This document shows, one piece after another, positions 25,783 through 35,117 of a stretch of 64,000 nt of DNA. Numbering within the stretch: the first letter of the stretch is position 1; every line of letters begins with the position of its first letter. A model generated the notes under the pieces. It was given only the letters and a program-made list of their open reading frames with translations. It was not told the DNA's origin and made no database searches. The stretch spans positions 682,001 to 746,000 of the forward strand of contig NZ_AP014724.1 in the NCBI RefSeq assembly GCF_001548055.1, given 5' to 3'. The DNA is from Sulfurospirillum cavolei (GTDB lineage: Bacteria; Campylobacterota; Campylobacteria; Campylobacterales; Sulfurospirillaceae). A program made the position numbers and the translations under genes.

Positions 25783-27111
25783 CTATTTTTTGCTTTTGGC
25801 CGCATCTTCAAATTTAACCGTGACGATACCGCAAAACTTTTTATCTTTATAGAATTGTACCATGTAGATGCTTTCTTGTTTATCGATAGCGTAATTACTC
25901 ATAATTTCTTTTTGCATAATCTTAAGACCGCTTTCGTTTTCGACGCCGTGTTTGGAATAACCGATGACGTTAATGCGGTACCCTCTAATCGGTTCGACCG
26001 AAAAGTCGTTTTTAACGGTGACGAGCGAGCCGATTTTCACTTTTTGGACTTTCCCGTCGATGACGATCGAAACGCTATCCAACGAATGATCGAATTCGAT
26101 AAAATCGGGAATCAGCGTCGAGACGACTTGGTTACCGTTCATCACTTTGTAGACGTTTTTTTCTTTAATGACGGCAACGAGCGGGTTATTGCTTTTATAC
26201 TCCAATTTGTTCGGATCCATCGGAAAAAAACGAATGGAAGATTTGAGCGTTGAAAGGTCTAAGAAAATTTTTGTCGGAGGAATTTCAAGCGTGCCGTCGT
26301 CTTCGAGGAGTTTTTTTATCACGGGTTGCGAGAGTTCGAAAGGGCGTGAAAATTTGATACCCATAAGGTCCATAAATTTCTCGATCGTACGCAGTTGGTA
26401 ATAGACTTTTTGGGAAAGATCGGTAATGTTTTTACTGGTTTCGATTGCAAAAGCGGGCTTATTGTTCGTAATCGAAAAATAGGTCAAACTTTGTTGCATT
26501 GCTTTATCTTGCGTCTTGGTATTGGTGTTTTTGACGTTAAATTCATGAACGTCTTCAATCAGCGCAATATTGGTTTCTTGGTTGACTTTTTTTGCGATAT
26601 CGCCTAAATTACCGAATTTGGCACTGGGAATTTGCTGTTGATCGATAATCGTCGCTTGTCCCCATGCTTTGGAATTAAAATCTTTGTTGAGATTGCGCTC
26701 TCGGTAAAATCCGATGCCGTCGTGAAGGTTGAGCGTGAGGTCGACTTTGGGCGTTAAGATCAATTTTTTGATTTCATTGACGATCTCGAGGTCTTTGTCT
26801 TTAGGCTCTATTTTGGCGAATTTTCGGTTCATATCGCCGTAAACGCCGCGCTTATTTTGGACGATACTGTCGAAGTTAAGGTTGGGAACGATCCAAACAT
26901 TGCCGCTTTCGATTTTATAATGTTTGGCTAGAAGCATAGGTGCGAAGTATCCACCCGGTTCGTCTCCGTGAATTCCTCCGATAATCAATAGCGTACTACC
27001 GGCTTGGGAGCTCTCTTTTTTAATCAGCGAATAGTGTAAGTTAGCGGCATCAAGTGTTGCGATGCAAAGAAGGCAAAGAAAGATCAAACGTTGAATCATC
27101 GTCATGGGCAT
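25783..27111 (-). CDS. M99 family metallo-carboxypeptidase (Csd4/Pgp1-like)
   Basis: About 442 residues with a signal peptide (MPMTMIQRLIFLCLLCIATLDA). A zinc carboxypeptidase motif is seen in GGIHGDEPGG (His and Glu ligands) and NLHDG. The family trims peptidoglycan tripeptides to dipeptides in the periplasm and is needed for helical shape in Helicobacter and Campylobacter. The open frame continues to a TTG at 27174 inside the HIT gene, but the ATG at 27111 places the signal peptide at the N terminus and is preferred; ATGs at 27105 and 27099 are alternatives. Confidence 0.85.
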   Translation of the reverse strand: MPMTMIQRLIFLCLLCIATLDAANLHYSLIKKESSQAGSTLLIIGGIHGDEPGGYFAPMLLAKHYKIESGNVWIVPNLNFDSIVQNKRGVYGDMNRKFAKIEPKDKDLEIVNEIKKLILTPKVDLTLNLHDGIGFYRERNLNKDFNSKAWGQATIIDQQQIPSAKFGNLGDIAKKVNQETNIALIEDVHEFNVKNTNTKTQDKAMQQSLTYFSITNNKPAFAIETSKNITDLSQKVYYQLRTIEKFMDLMGIKFSRPFELSQPVIKKLLEDDGTLEIPPTKIFLDLSTLKSSIRFFPMDPNKLEYKSNNPLVAVIKEKNVYKVMNGNQVVSTLIPDFIEFDHSLDSVSIVIDGKVQKVKIGSLVTVKNDFSVEPIRGYRINVIGYSKHGVENESGLKIMQKEIMSNYAIDKQESIYMVQFYKDKKFCGIVTVKFEDAAKSKK

Positions 27112-27167
27112 GGTTATCTTTTTCGTAAAATTTTTTCCAAGAAGCTTAGCAAATAGGAGATTAAATT

Positions 27168-27554
27168 TTACCAAAGCTTCTCTTTAGCCGACAAGTTTTC
27201 GCGTAAAACGGTAACAAACGTTTCAAACGAAGGGAGAGAAAGTTGCGCTTCGCGTTGTTTAACTCCCCACATCGATTCGGGGAAATGCGTATCGTTTTGA
27301 AAGCGTGCCATCACGTGAATGTGCAAATGCGGAACGTAATTGCCGAACATCGCAATGTTGATTTTATCGGGAGCGTAAAAATCGAGCATCGTTTTTTCAA
27401 CGACGAGCATCGCGTCTAAAAGAATGCATCGCGTCTTTTCGTCGCAATCGCTGAGCTCTTTGTACGGGTGTCGGCTAAAAATCTTAACCCACGGGATAGA
27501 AGCGTTTTCTTTTTGAAGGTAAAAAAAGTCGTTTTCGTAAATGTTTTCGTTCAT
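27168..27554 (-). CDS. HIT family nucleotide-binding protein
   Basis: 128 residues with the histidine triad HLHIHVMAR at about 75-83. HIT proteins hydrolyse or transfer nucleoside phosphates. It overlaps the radical SAM gene by 4 bp, so it is translationally coupled; the M99 peptidase gene follows on the same strand. Confidence 0.85.
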   Translation of the reverse strand: MNENIYENDFFYLQKENASIPWVKIFSRHPYKELSDCDEKTRCILLDAMLVVEKTMLDFYAPDKINIAMFGNYVPHLHIHVMARFQNDTHFPESMWGVKQREAQLSLPSFETFVTVLRENLSAKEKLW

Positions 27555-28429
27555 CGTTCATCCTTTTGAAATCGGTGTTTATAGGTGCATTTGCGGCACA
27601 AGGTTTCCACACAGCGACCTTGTCGGAAACCTTGGAGAATCGTTTGGGCTCTTTGAGCATTTAAAATCGTCTCTAAGGAGTCTACATGTAAGTTTCCAAG
27701 CGGCATAACGCCTTCTTTATCCAAGCAACACGGAACGACGATACCGCTTGAGAGAATGCCGAAATGCGATTTTAAACCTAAGCAGCTTCCTTCGCTCTCA
27801 TTCGTTGACGCTAAGGACGGCCATTCGAAATAGCGATCGAAATGCACGAGGACTTTTTCGGCAAGACGAAGCGAACGCGGTCTTTCGCGCTCGATGGTTT
27901 GGGCGTCCAACGTAACGCCGAAGGCTTGCGAGAGGTAAGCAAAAAGCATGGCGTTAAACGCTTTTTCGCTTTGCTTTTCGTCGAAATTCCAGACGCGCAG
28001 ATTGATAAAAAGGTCTTTGCGCGTTTCGTTTTGTGCGCGGCACAGTTCAAGGACGGGTTGCATATAGGCTTCAAACGAGAGCGGCATAGCGTTTTTGTTG
28101 TAGCTATTGAGCGAGATATTCACTTGTTTTAAAGCAGGGTGTAAAAGCGTTTCGTGCGAATGTTTACTCAGATAGTACCCGCTGGTCGTTAACAAGCCTT
28201 GCAGTCCGTATCGCTTCGTTGCGCTGAGGTAAGCTTCAAGGTTGGAAAGGCTCAGCGGATCGCCTCCCATATGGTAAGCGATCTCTTTCGTATAGGCTAA
28301 AAGTTGAGCTAAAAGAGACTCGAAAAAATCGAGCGACATGGATTGAGGTTTCAAGGTGCTTTGCGGACAAAAGCTACACTTCAGCCCGCAGATATTACTC
28401 AGCTCGACGTAAACGCGATGAAACTTCAT
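27551..28429 (-). CDS. Radical SAM protein with SPASM-like C-terminal cysteines
   Basis: 292 residues. CGLKCSFC at about 14-21 is the CxxxCxxC motif binding the radical SAM [4Fe-4S] cluster. A C-terminal set of cysteines (CLGL, VVPCC, CVETLCRKC) resembles SPASM/twitch auxiliary cluster ligands. The substrate is unknown. No precursor peptide gene is visible nearby, so a peptide-modifying role is not supported by context. Confidence 0.83.
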   Translation of the reverse strand: MKFHRVYVELSNICGLKCSFCPQSTLKPQSMSLDFFESLLAQLLAYTKEIAYHMGGDPLSLSNLEAYLSATKRYGLQGLLTTSGYYLSKHSHETLLHPALKQVNISLNSYNKNAMPLSFEAYMQPVLELCRAQNETRKDLFINLRVWNFDEKQSEKAFNAMLFAYLSQAFGVTLDAQTIERERPRSLRLAEKVLVHFDRYFEWPSLASTNESEGSCLGLKSHFGILSSGIVVPCCLDKEGVMPLGNLHVDSLETILNAQRAQTILQGFRQGRCVETLCRKCTYKHRFQKDER

Positions 28430-28439
28430 TGCACTCCCG

Positions 28440-30269
28440 TTAAAACGCGTTTTTGAGCTCTTGCTCGTCTAGCATAGAAGGGTCAAAACGTTTGACGCAA
28501 TTGCGCCCGCTCTCTTTGGCTTTGTAAAGCGCGATATCCGCAAATTTGATGCATTTCCAAAGCGAATCGGAATTTTTCGGGAAGATGGAGGCTCCGACGC
28601 TGAGTGTTTTGTAAAACGCCGTGCCGTTAAGTGCTTGAATCGGCGTCTTTTCAAAAGCGAGGCGAATTTTTTCGGCGATATTTTGCACCATCGCTTCGTC
28701 GCATTCGTAAAGCAAGACTAAGAACTCTTCGCCGCCGAAACGAAACGCCGTATCGGCCTCGCGAATATTCTCTTTGAGGCATTTGGAAAGGGCGCGAATC
28801 GCTTGATCGCCGACGTCGTGACCGTGGGTATCGTTGACCATTTTGAAGAAGTCGATGTCGATCATTAAGATGCCGTAAACAATGTTATTGCGTTTGGCTT
28901 GCGAAAGGGCTTTTTCAATATATTCGTCCAAATATTTGCGATTATACAGTCCGGTCAACGCATCGGTCGTCGAAGAGACTTTTAAAATTTGCGTTAGGTT
29001 CTTACTGACGAGCTCGGGACGTGCGGCATCGATATAATTTTGAATTTTCGGCAATTGCGCCTTAATGTCGTTTAACTCTTCGTCCGAGCGCGCCCAAATA
29101 CTAAGGAGCAATTCCAAATCGTTGGAAATGAGATAAGGAATACATAAAAAATGCTGACATGCGTCGCATGTTTCGCAGATATTGTGAAACTGATCGGAAT
29201 AGACCGACTGTTTCGTACGAAGAGCGCGACACGACATCTCGACGTTACGTTCTTTCGTGGAAGCGTCGAAAACCACTTGCGGACGGAAAAACTCTTTTCC
29301 GGATTCGACCAAGACGAAATCATTAAGTGAAAAGTCGTTTTTTAAAATCATACCGATACGGCGATAGACTTGCTCTTTATCTTCGTCGAATTCAATGGTT
29401 CGTTTAAATTGGTAAATATCGGACAGTTCATGCACGATTGCTTGTGCGTCGAGCAAAAGATCGGGTTGATGATTCGGAGAGAGTGCTAGAAATTTTTTGA
29501 CGGTCACTTCGATGTCGTTGAGGGTGTTCTCCAACTTTTCTAAAAGCGAATTGATCCAGAACATCACGTTATGGCACTCTTTATCGCTGCCGCTAAAACG
29601 GATACGTTTGCTGTAATCCCCCTCCTGAGCCTTGTTCATCACGTAGGTAATGGAATCGAAAAGCTCCATGAGAGGTTTCATCGAGTTGTTGATGACCAAA
29701 AAGACCGCCGTCATAATAACCAAAGAGAGCACGAAAACGCTTAAAGAAGTCAAAATACCGTTCGTGCGAATTTCGGAAATATCAAAAACGATGCTGATCG
29801 CGCCTAAAACTTCGCCTTCTTTAGCGTTGTGGCACTCCATGCAATTTGGGTTACTGCGTTCTTTAGCGATGTAAGGCGTACTGATGCGAAGTTTCGCCGT
29901 ATGCGAACTCTCTTCGCTTTGCTGATGCACTTGACCGGTTTTAAGCGTTTTATCATCGATGTCGTCGCGTACGGTTTCATTGTTGAACCCTTTACCGAAC
30001 TGCTTAATGACCGAATCGCTGCGAACGACCCATAACGCTTCGACGCCTTTGGCTTGGCTGATTTTATTGAGAAAAAACTCGCGTTGATCCATTGTTCCGG
30101 TGAGCATATGCGCCGAAAGACCGTCTTGTACCAATTCGGCAATGATTTGCGCTTTTTCCTCCGCGTTCTTTATCCCTAAATTTCGGATGGAAAGTGCGGA
30201 ATAGAACATGGAAAGCATAAAAGAGGCGAAAATCGTTCCGACAATGACGATCGAGAGTTTTTTCTGCAT
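28440..30269 (-). CDS. Heme-c sensor diguanylate cyclase (DUF3365-GGDEF)
   Basis: 609 residues: an N-terminal membrane helix, a periplasmic DUF3365/Tll0287-like domain with a CxxCH heme-c motif (C143, C146, H147), a second helix near 180, a HAMP-like segment, a cytoplasmic region with a CxxCxxC cluster and one further Cys (CETCDACQHFLC, about 380-391), and a GGDEF domain with GGEEF. It probably converts a redox or gas signal at a periplasmic heme into c-di-GMP. Heme attachment and output are inferred from motifs. Confidence 0.85.
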   Translation of the reverse strand: MQKKLSIVIVGTIFASFMLSMFYSALSIRNLGIKNAEEKAQIIAELVQDGLSAHMLTGTMDQREFFLNKISQAKGVEALWVVRSDSVIKQFGKGFNNETVRDDIDDKTLKTGQVHQQSEESSHTAKLRISTPYIAKERSNPNCMECHNAKEGEVLGAISIVFDISEIRTNGILTSLSVFVLSLVIMTAVFLVINNSMKPLMELFDSITYVMNKAQEGDYSKRIRFSGSDKECHNVMFWINSLLEKLENTLNDIEVTVKKFLALSPNHQPDLLLDAQAIVHELSDIYQFKRTIEFDEDKEQVYRRIGMILKNDFSLNDFVLVESGKEFFRPQVVFDASTKERNVEMSCRALRTKQSVYSDQFHNICETCDACQHFLCIPYLISNDLELLLSIWARSDEELNDIKAQLPKIQNYIDAARPELVSKNLTQILKVSSTTDALTGLYNRKYLDEYIEKALSQAKRNNIVYGILMIDIDFFKMVNDTHGHDVGDQAIRALSKCLKENIREADTAFRFGGEEFLVLLYECDEAMVQNIAEKIRLAFEKTPIQALNGTAFYKTLSVGASIFPKNSDSLWKCIKFADIALYKAKESGRNCVKRFDPSMLDEQELKNAF

Positions 30270-30284
30270 CGCGTATCCTTAAAT

Positions 30285-32096
30285 TTATTCTACCGTAACG
30301 CTTTTGGCTAAATTTCGAGGCATATCCACGTCGTTACCCAAACGCACCGAAATTTCCAAAGCAAGCAATTGCGTAATGACCATCATCTCAAAATATTCGC
30401 TCATAACATGGGTATGCGCTCGCGTTTTAATGACGTCGTCCGCCAAATCAAAAGGTTCAGGACTAATAATTAACATCGTCGAATCACGCGCTCCGAGCTC
30501 TTCGACGTTACTTTTCATCTTATCGTAGAGGAGATTTTTAGGCATTAGAGCGATCGTAAAAAGTTCGCTGTCGGCCAGTGCGATCGGTCCGTGCTTCATC
30601 TCTCCGGCAGGATAACCTTCGGCATGTAGATAGCTGATCTCTTTAAGTTTTAAAGCCCCTTCCAACGCTAGGGGATAAAAAAGATCGCGCCCGATAAAGA
30701 AGAAGCCGTGACCGTGCAAATAGCGTTTGGAGAGGCGTCTGATTTTTTCGTGAACGCTTTCGTTGACTTTTAAGACCAAAGGAATGTGCAACAACGCTTC
30801 GATTTCGGTTTTCATGCGTTCTTTTGTGATTGTCTTTTTCTTTTCGGCAAGGAAGAGGCTTAAAAGCCATAACGTCACGACTTGCGTCGCAAACGCTTTG
30901 GTACTGGCGACCCCTTTTTCGATGCCAGCACGCGTTAAAATGCTCATGTCCGCGGTCCGTACGATAGAAGAATTATCGACGTTACAGATAGCAAGGGTCT
31001 TCATACCGCCTTTTTTGGCCATTTTCAGTGCTTCTAAGGTATCGGCGGTTTCGCCGCTTTGGGAAATCACGATAAAGAGTGTTCGAGGCTCTAGCAAAGG
31101 GTCTTTATACCGAAATTCGCTCGCAATTTCGACGTTGGAGCGGATTTTGGAAAGGCGTTCGAAAAGATAGCTTGCGCTTAGTGCGGCATGGTAACTCGTA
31201 CCGCAGGCACAAATTTTAATCGCATCGATTGCATCGACGTCAAGAGAAGATAGTTCGTCCAAAACGACGCTATCTTCTTTGGTTCTGCCCATCAGCGTTT
31301 CGGTCACGACATGGGATTGTTCGTAGATCTCTTTTTCCATAAAATAGCGAAACCCGTCTTTTTGGGCGGAAAGTTTGTCTTTCGTTAACGCTTTAAATTC
31401 GAGGCGATGTTCGATACCTTCGCTTTTAAGCGTGACGGTTTTGTTTTTTGCCCAGCCGTATTGACCGTCTTCGAGGTAGCATACCTCTTTTGCCAAACCG
31501 ATCAGCGGTGCGTCTGAGGAGCTGAAAAAGACTTCACCGCATTCATTTTTGCCGAGTAAAAGCGGTACGGCGTTTTTAGCGAAGAAAATGACATCGGGTT
31601 CTTTTTGCGTAATCAGTAAAATCGCATACGCGCCGTGAAGCGCTTGGATCGTAGCTTCGAAGGCTTGAAAGCAGTCGTTCAAAAGGCGCACGTTTTTTTC
31701 AAACAGATGTACGGCGACTTCCGTGTCGGTTTGGCTTAAAAAGTTGACGCCGTCTTTGAGCAGTTCGTCTTTAATCTCTTTGTAGTTTTCGATAATGCCG
31801 TTATGAATGATGTACGAAAATTCGCCCCAATGCGGGTGTGCGTTGGCTTCGGTCGGTTTGCCGTGCGTTGCCCACCTCGTGTGACCGATGCCGACGCCGA
31901 ATCCTTCCGAGCTATAGTGTTCGACTTTGCGTGCAAGGTTGGAAAGCTTTCCCGTGGCTTTAAAAGCGTCGATTTCGCCGTCTTTTAAAACCGCGATGCC
32001 CGCCGAGTCGTACCCTCTGTATTCAAGCTCTTTAAGTCCGCCGAGTAAAAAGCTTCTTTTTTCCGCCGTTCCGATGTATCCTACGATTCCACACAT
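30285..32096 (-). CDS. glmS: Glutamine-fructose-6-phosphate aminotransferase
   Basis: 603 residues. The start is set at the ATG at 32096, giving MCGIVGYIG with the catalytic Cys that becomes N-terminal after Met removal; the frame is open 12 codons further upstream. The N-terminal glutaminase domain is followed by two SIS domains (SQSGETADTLEALK) and ends DMPRNLAKSVTVE, the classic GlmS C terminus. It makes glucosamine-6-phosphate for peptidoglycan and LPS. Confidence 0.95.
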   Translation of the reverse strand: MCGIVGYIGTAEKRSFLLGGLKELEYRGYDSAGIAVLKDGEIDAFKATGKLSNLARKVEHYSSEGFGVGIGHTRWATHGKPTEANAHPHWGEFSYIIHNGIIENYKEIKDELLKDGVNFLSQTDTEVAVHLFEKNVRLLNDCFQAFEATIQALHGAYAILLITQKEPDVIFFAKNAVPLLLGKNECGEVFFSSSDAPLIGLAKEVCYLEDGQYGWAKNKTVTLKSEGIEHRLEFKALTKDKLSAQKDGFRYFMEKEIYEQSHVVTETLMGRTKEDSVVLDELSSLDVDAIDAIKICACGTSYHAALSASYLFERLSKIRSNVEIASEFRYKDPLLEPRTLFIVISQSGETADTLEALKMAKKGGMKTLAICNVDNSSIVRTADMSILTRAGIEKGVASTKAFATQVVTLWLLSLFLAEKKKTITKERMKTEIEALLHIPLVLKVNESVHEKIRRLSKRYLHGHGFFFIGRDLFYPLALEGALKLKEISYLHAEGYPAGEMKHGPIALADSELFTIALMPKNLLYDKMKSNVEELGARDSTMLIISPEPFDLADDVIKTRAHTHVMSEYFEMMVITQLLALEISVRLGNDVDMPRNLAKSVTVE

Positions 32097-32209
32097 ACCG
32101 TTTTTACCTTTCTTAATTGAGAGTTCTTGCAAAAGAACTTTTTATACATCTTTGAAGCAAAGCTTGAAAGATTACGTTAACACTGGGTTCTCTTTGACAG
32201 AGTACCCAC

Positions 32210-32256
32210 GCACCCTTGGGTGCTTTTACTGCTTGTAAAACTCTTTTTGCAAGCAG
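32210..32256. other. Two hairpins in the glnD-glmS gap
   Basis: The 165-bp gap contains GCACCCTTGGGTGC (32210-32223), followed on the plus strand by TTTTA, and a 7-bp inverted repeat CTGCTTG/CAAGCAG (32229-32256). They probably end glnD transcription or structure the glmS leader; no catalytic glmS ribozyme features are recognised. Confidence 0.4.
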
Positions 32257-32261
32257 TCTAT

Positions 32262-34787
32262 TCAGAGAAAAATGCCGAGAATTTTCTCTTTATTGTCACA
32301 TAAAGGGACTGTTTTTTCAATTAAGATCAAGTTTCGCGTCTTATTCTTGATCGTTTGTATTTTTGCCATCGCAATGTCGATGCCGTATTCGTCGAACATA
32401 CTCATCATGTACGCCATCAAGCCTCGTTGGTTCTTTGCGTTGACGTGCATGAGCGCGTACGATTTGGAATGTTCGCAGTTGAGGTCGATCTCGCCTTTTA
32501 AAATAGTCGGCTTTTTTAAGACGGCTTTTTTATGCATATCAAACGAATTTTCGATCAATTCTTCTATCAGCGGAATATCGCTTTCGTCGACTTTTTCGTT
32601 AAAGTCGAGTTGAAAATATTTTTTGCCGTCGAAGAGTTTGTAAATATCCATTTGCACCAAATCGAGGTAGGAGAGTTTCCCCAAAAGGTAGCCGATATTA
32701 AAGCTGATACCCCGAATCACGTTGATACTGAGATGATCGTCGTTTTTAATCACGTAACGGTACGAATTAAGCGGCGTATCTTCCGCTTCTTTGACGGTTT
32801 TGACGATGGCTTGGGGTTTGAGTTTCAAAAAGAAAAAGTTTGAAGGCACCGAGAGCGTTTTTTTCTGCAAGGTTTTGGAAAGCTCTAAAAATTCGGGGCT
32901 TTTTTTCAAACTGTTTTCTTTACGAAGGCGTTTGGTCGTTTCGTCGATAAGCTCTTCTTTATCGAACATTTCCATCGACGCATTGTAAAATTCTCGTAAA
33001 AGCTTACCGATAAAACCGGTGTAGATATTGTCGTTAACGGCGTTCATATCGGCATACGTTAGAATGTAGAGCATTTTTAAGACATGTGGGGTTTGGAGTT
33101 TGGAGATAAACGCCAAAACGACTTTTTCACTGTAGATGTCTTCGCGACTGGCGGTATTGCTCATCAACGTATGGTAGCGAATCAGCGTTGCGCCCGTTTC
33201 AATCGCCTCTTCGGAAAAATAGAGTTTGGAGGCGTAAATGCGGAAAATCTTCGCGCCCAGCTCGCTGTGGTCGTTTTTACGTCCTTTGCCGATGTCGTGC
33301 AAAAAGGAGACCAAGCGTATTAAGGCTTTGCCTTCGGGGCATAAATCGTCGAAGAGCGATTGAATGAACGGATCTTTGATATGTTCGAGATGATAAAGCG
33401 TATGCAACGAGTGAATATCCGCCGGAAGTTTGTGGTATCCGTCGAATTGCGCGAGGTTTTGGATCTGTTTCAACGGTTTAATTAATTGTTGAAGCAGCGA
33501 AGCTTCGTAGAGAACGTTAAAAAGCGCATACACATTGGACTGAAATAAAAGCGCGTAAAACTGTTTATAGATTTTTTTAGAGTTATGGGCGGCAAAACGC
33601 GCTTGTCGGATGTAATGAATGTAGCTAATATCAAAGCTCACGTCGCGATCGTCGAATTGTTGCAGTTGTTCCAAAACCGTTCCGAGCGTCGGGATCGGTT
33701 TTTTGAGCGACGCGTATAAGCAATGATCGACAAGGTACAAACCTTGGGCGATACGTCCTTGTTTTAAGACGCTTAAGCGTGAAGGCACGGCAAGAAGCGA
33801 AGCGGTGAGCTTACGCGTGAAGATTTGGAACGTAATGTCGATCGTGTGCATGCAGGCAAACGTTTTGGAGGCAAGTTGCATCTGCGCATTTTTAAGGATT
33901 TTGTTTTCAAATCCCAATTTTGCGGCGACGTCCGGAATATACTCAAGGATCAAGACGTCTTGTTTTTTCTTGGCGCTGAGATGTAACGCGGAGCGTACGC
34001 GGTAGAGAAATTCGAGTGCGCTTCGAAACTCTTTATACTCCTCTTCATCGATAACTTCGGGGACGCGATCTTTGAGGCGAATGCTTCCGAAGAGAATTTT
34101 ACAAATCCACGAAAGCGTATTGGCGTCGCGTAATCCGCCCACACCTTCTTTGATGTTGGGTTCCATGCTCATCGGGTTTTTTTTACGTCGCTCTTCGCAC
34201 GCTTGAATGATGCTTTGAATGACCTCTTTTTTTTGCCAGCGTTGGATTTTAAGCAGTTCGCGTTCGGTTTCCATCCAAAGCAGTTTCGAGCCGCACAAAA
34301 AACGCGATTCGAGCATCGCGGTTTTGATTGTCAAGTCTTGGTTGCTCGCATGGACGATCTCTTCGAGTTTGTGCGTACGATGTCCTAGTTTCATTCCCGC
34401 ATCCCACGCCAAATAGAGCATCGATTGAATAATCGGCTCGATGTTGTAGCCCGGAACTGCTTTGTATACGACCATCAAATCGACGTCCGAATAGACGCAC
34501 AACTCTTCCCTTCCGTAACTGCCCATCGCAACCAGCACGATCGGTACGGCATTGGCAAAAGGCATGTAGTAGCCAAAATATTTGCGAAGCGTGTATTTGT
34601 AAATGATCGTAATGAAATGATCGATGGTTTTGGTATGTTTTACTAAAAAATCTTTACCCTGATTCTCGGTAAAAATTTCGTTTAAAGAGCCTAAATAATG
34701 TTTGATATGCTCTTTGATCAGTTTTGAAATTTCAAAGTCGTCCGCATTTTTTTCGATTAAATCTTCAATAATTTCTTCGATGTCCAT
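32262..34787 (-). CDS. glnD: GlnD, PII uridylyltransferase/uridylyl-removing enzyme
   Basis: 841 residues: a nucleotidyltransferase domain with GSYGREELCVYSDVDLMV (GS and DxD catalytic motif, about 93-110), a central helical region, an HD domain (HDIGKG near 495; uridylyl-removing activity) and a C-terminal ACT region (HVNAKNQRGLMAYM). It senses glutamine and uridylylates PII. GlnD lies just upstream of glmS, a major glutamine user, though separated by hairpins. Confidence 0.92.
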   Translation of the reverse strand: MDIEEIIEDLIEKNADDFEISKLIKEHIKHYLGSLNEIFTENQGKDFLVKHTKTIDHFITIIYKYTLRKYFGYYMPFANAVPIVLVAMGSYGREELCVYSDVDLMVVYKAVPGYNIEPIIQSMLYLAWDAGMKLGHRTHKLEEIVHASNQDLTIKTAMLESRFLCGSKLLWMETERELLKIQRWQKKEVIQSIIQACEERRKKNPMSMEPNIKEGVGGLRDANTLSWICKILFGSIRLKDRVPEVIDEEEYKEFRSALEFLYRVRSALHLSAKKKQDVLILEYIPDVAAKLGFENKILKNAQMQLASKTFACMHTIDITFQIFTRKLTASLLAVPSRLSVLKQGRIAQGLYLVDHCLYASLKKPIPTLGTVLEQLQQFDDRDVSFDISYIHYIRQARFAAHNSKKIYKQFYALLFQSNVYALFNVLYEASLLQQLIKPLKQIQNLAQFDGYHKLPADIHSLHTLYHLEHIKDPFIQSLFDDLCPEGKALIRLVSFLHDIGKGRKNDHSELGAKIFRIYASKLYFSEEAIETGATLIRYHTLMSNTASREDIYSEKVVLAFISKLQTPHVLKMLYILTYADMNAVNDNIYTGFIGKLLREFYNASMEMFDKEELIDETTKRLRKENSLKKSPEFLELSKTLQKKTLSVPSNFFFLKLKPQAIVKTVKEAEDTPLNSYRYVIKNDDHLSINVIRGISFNIGYLLGKLSYLDLVQMDIYKLFDGKKYFQLDFNEKVDESDIPLIEELIENSFDMHKKAVLKKPTILKGEIDLNCEHSKSYALMHVNAKNQRGLMAYMMSMFDEYGIDIAMAKIQTIKNKTRNLILIEKTVPLCDNKEKILGIFL

Positions 34788-34953
34788 CCTACTTCCTGCT
34801 CTCGTTTGAAGTCACATATGATACATTAAAAGAGCTTGTTTGTAACCAAAACGTAATAAAATCGTGACAAAAATTTTCCGAGATACTCAAAATAAGGCGT
34901 TAATATTTATTTTAACAAGAAAGGAGTAGCATTTCAAAACGCAAATCAAGCAC

Positions 34954-35029
34954 GGTCCGTTAGCTCAGTTGGTAGAGCATATCACTCTTAATGATGGGGT
35001 CGTAGGTTCGAAGCCTACACGGACCACCA
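34954..35029 (+). tRNA. tRNA-Lys (CTT anticodon)
   Basis: A 76-nt cloverleaf can be folded by eye: acceptor GGTCCGT/ACGGACC, D arm GCTC/GAGC, anticodon stem TATCA/TGATG with loop CTCTTAA (anticodon CTT), T arm GTAGG TTCGAAG CCTAC and an encoded CCA end. Confidence 0.95.
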
Positions 35030-35066
35030 CCTCTTTTTTTCCTCTTTCGCGCGCTTAAAAGTGCGA

Positions 35067-35072
35067 TATAAT
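35067..35072 (+). promoter_or_regulatory. -10 box of trpB
   Basis: A consensus TATAAT lies 45 bp upstream of the trpB start. No clear -35 is seen, as is common in Campylobacterota. Confidence 0.55.
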
Positions 35073-35117
35073 GCTCTCTAAAAAATTTCATTCACGTTAC
35101 ATGTCAAAGGAAAACGT

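Noticed and set aside
27112-27174. Longer N terminus of the M99 peptidase from a TTG at 27174
   Set aside because: It would bury the signal peptide 21 residues inside and overlap the HIT gene; the ATG at 27111 fits better.
27551-28429. RiPP maturase with a precursor peptide
   Set aside because: Radical SAM and SPASM-like cysteines are present, but no short precursor gene or peptidase/transporter partner lies beside it.
32097-32261. glmS ribozyme or other riboswitch before glmS
   Set aside because: Only two simple hairpins are visible and no conserved ribozyme core could be recognised.
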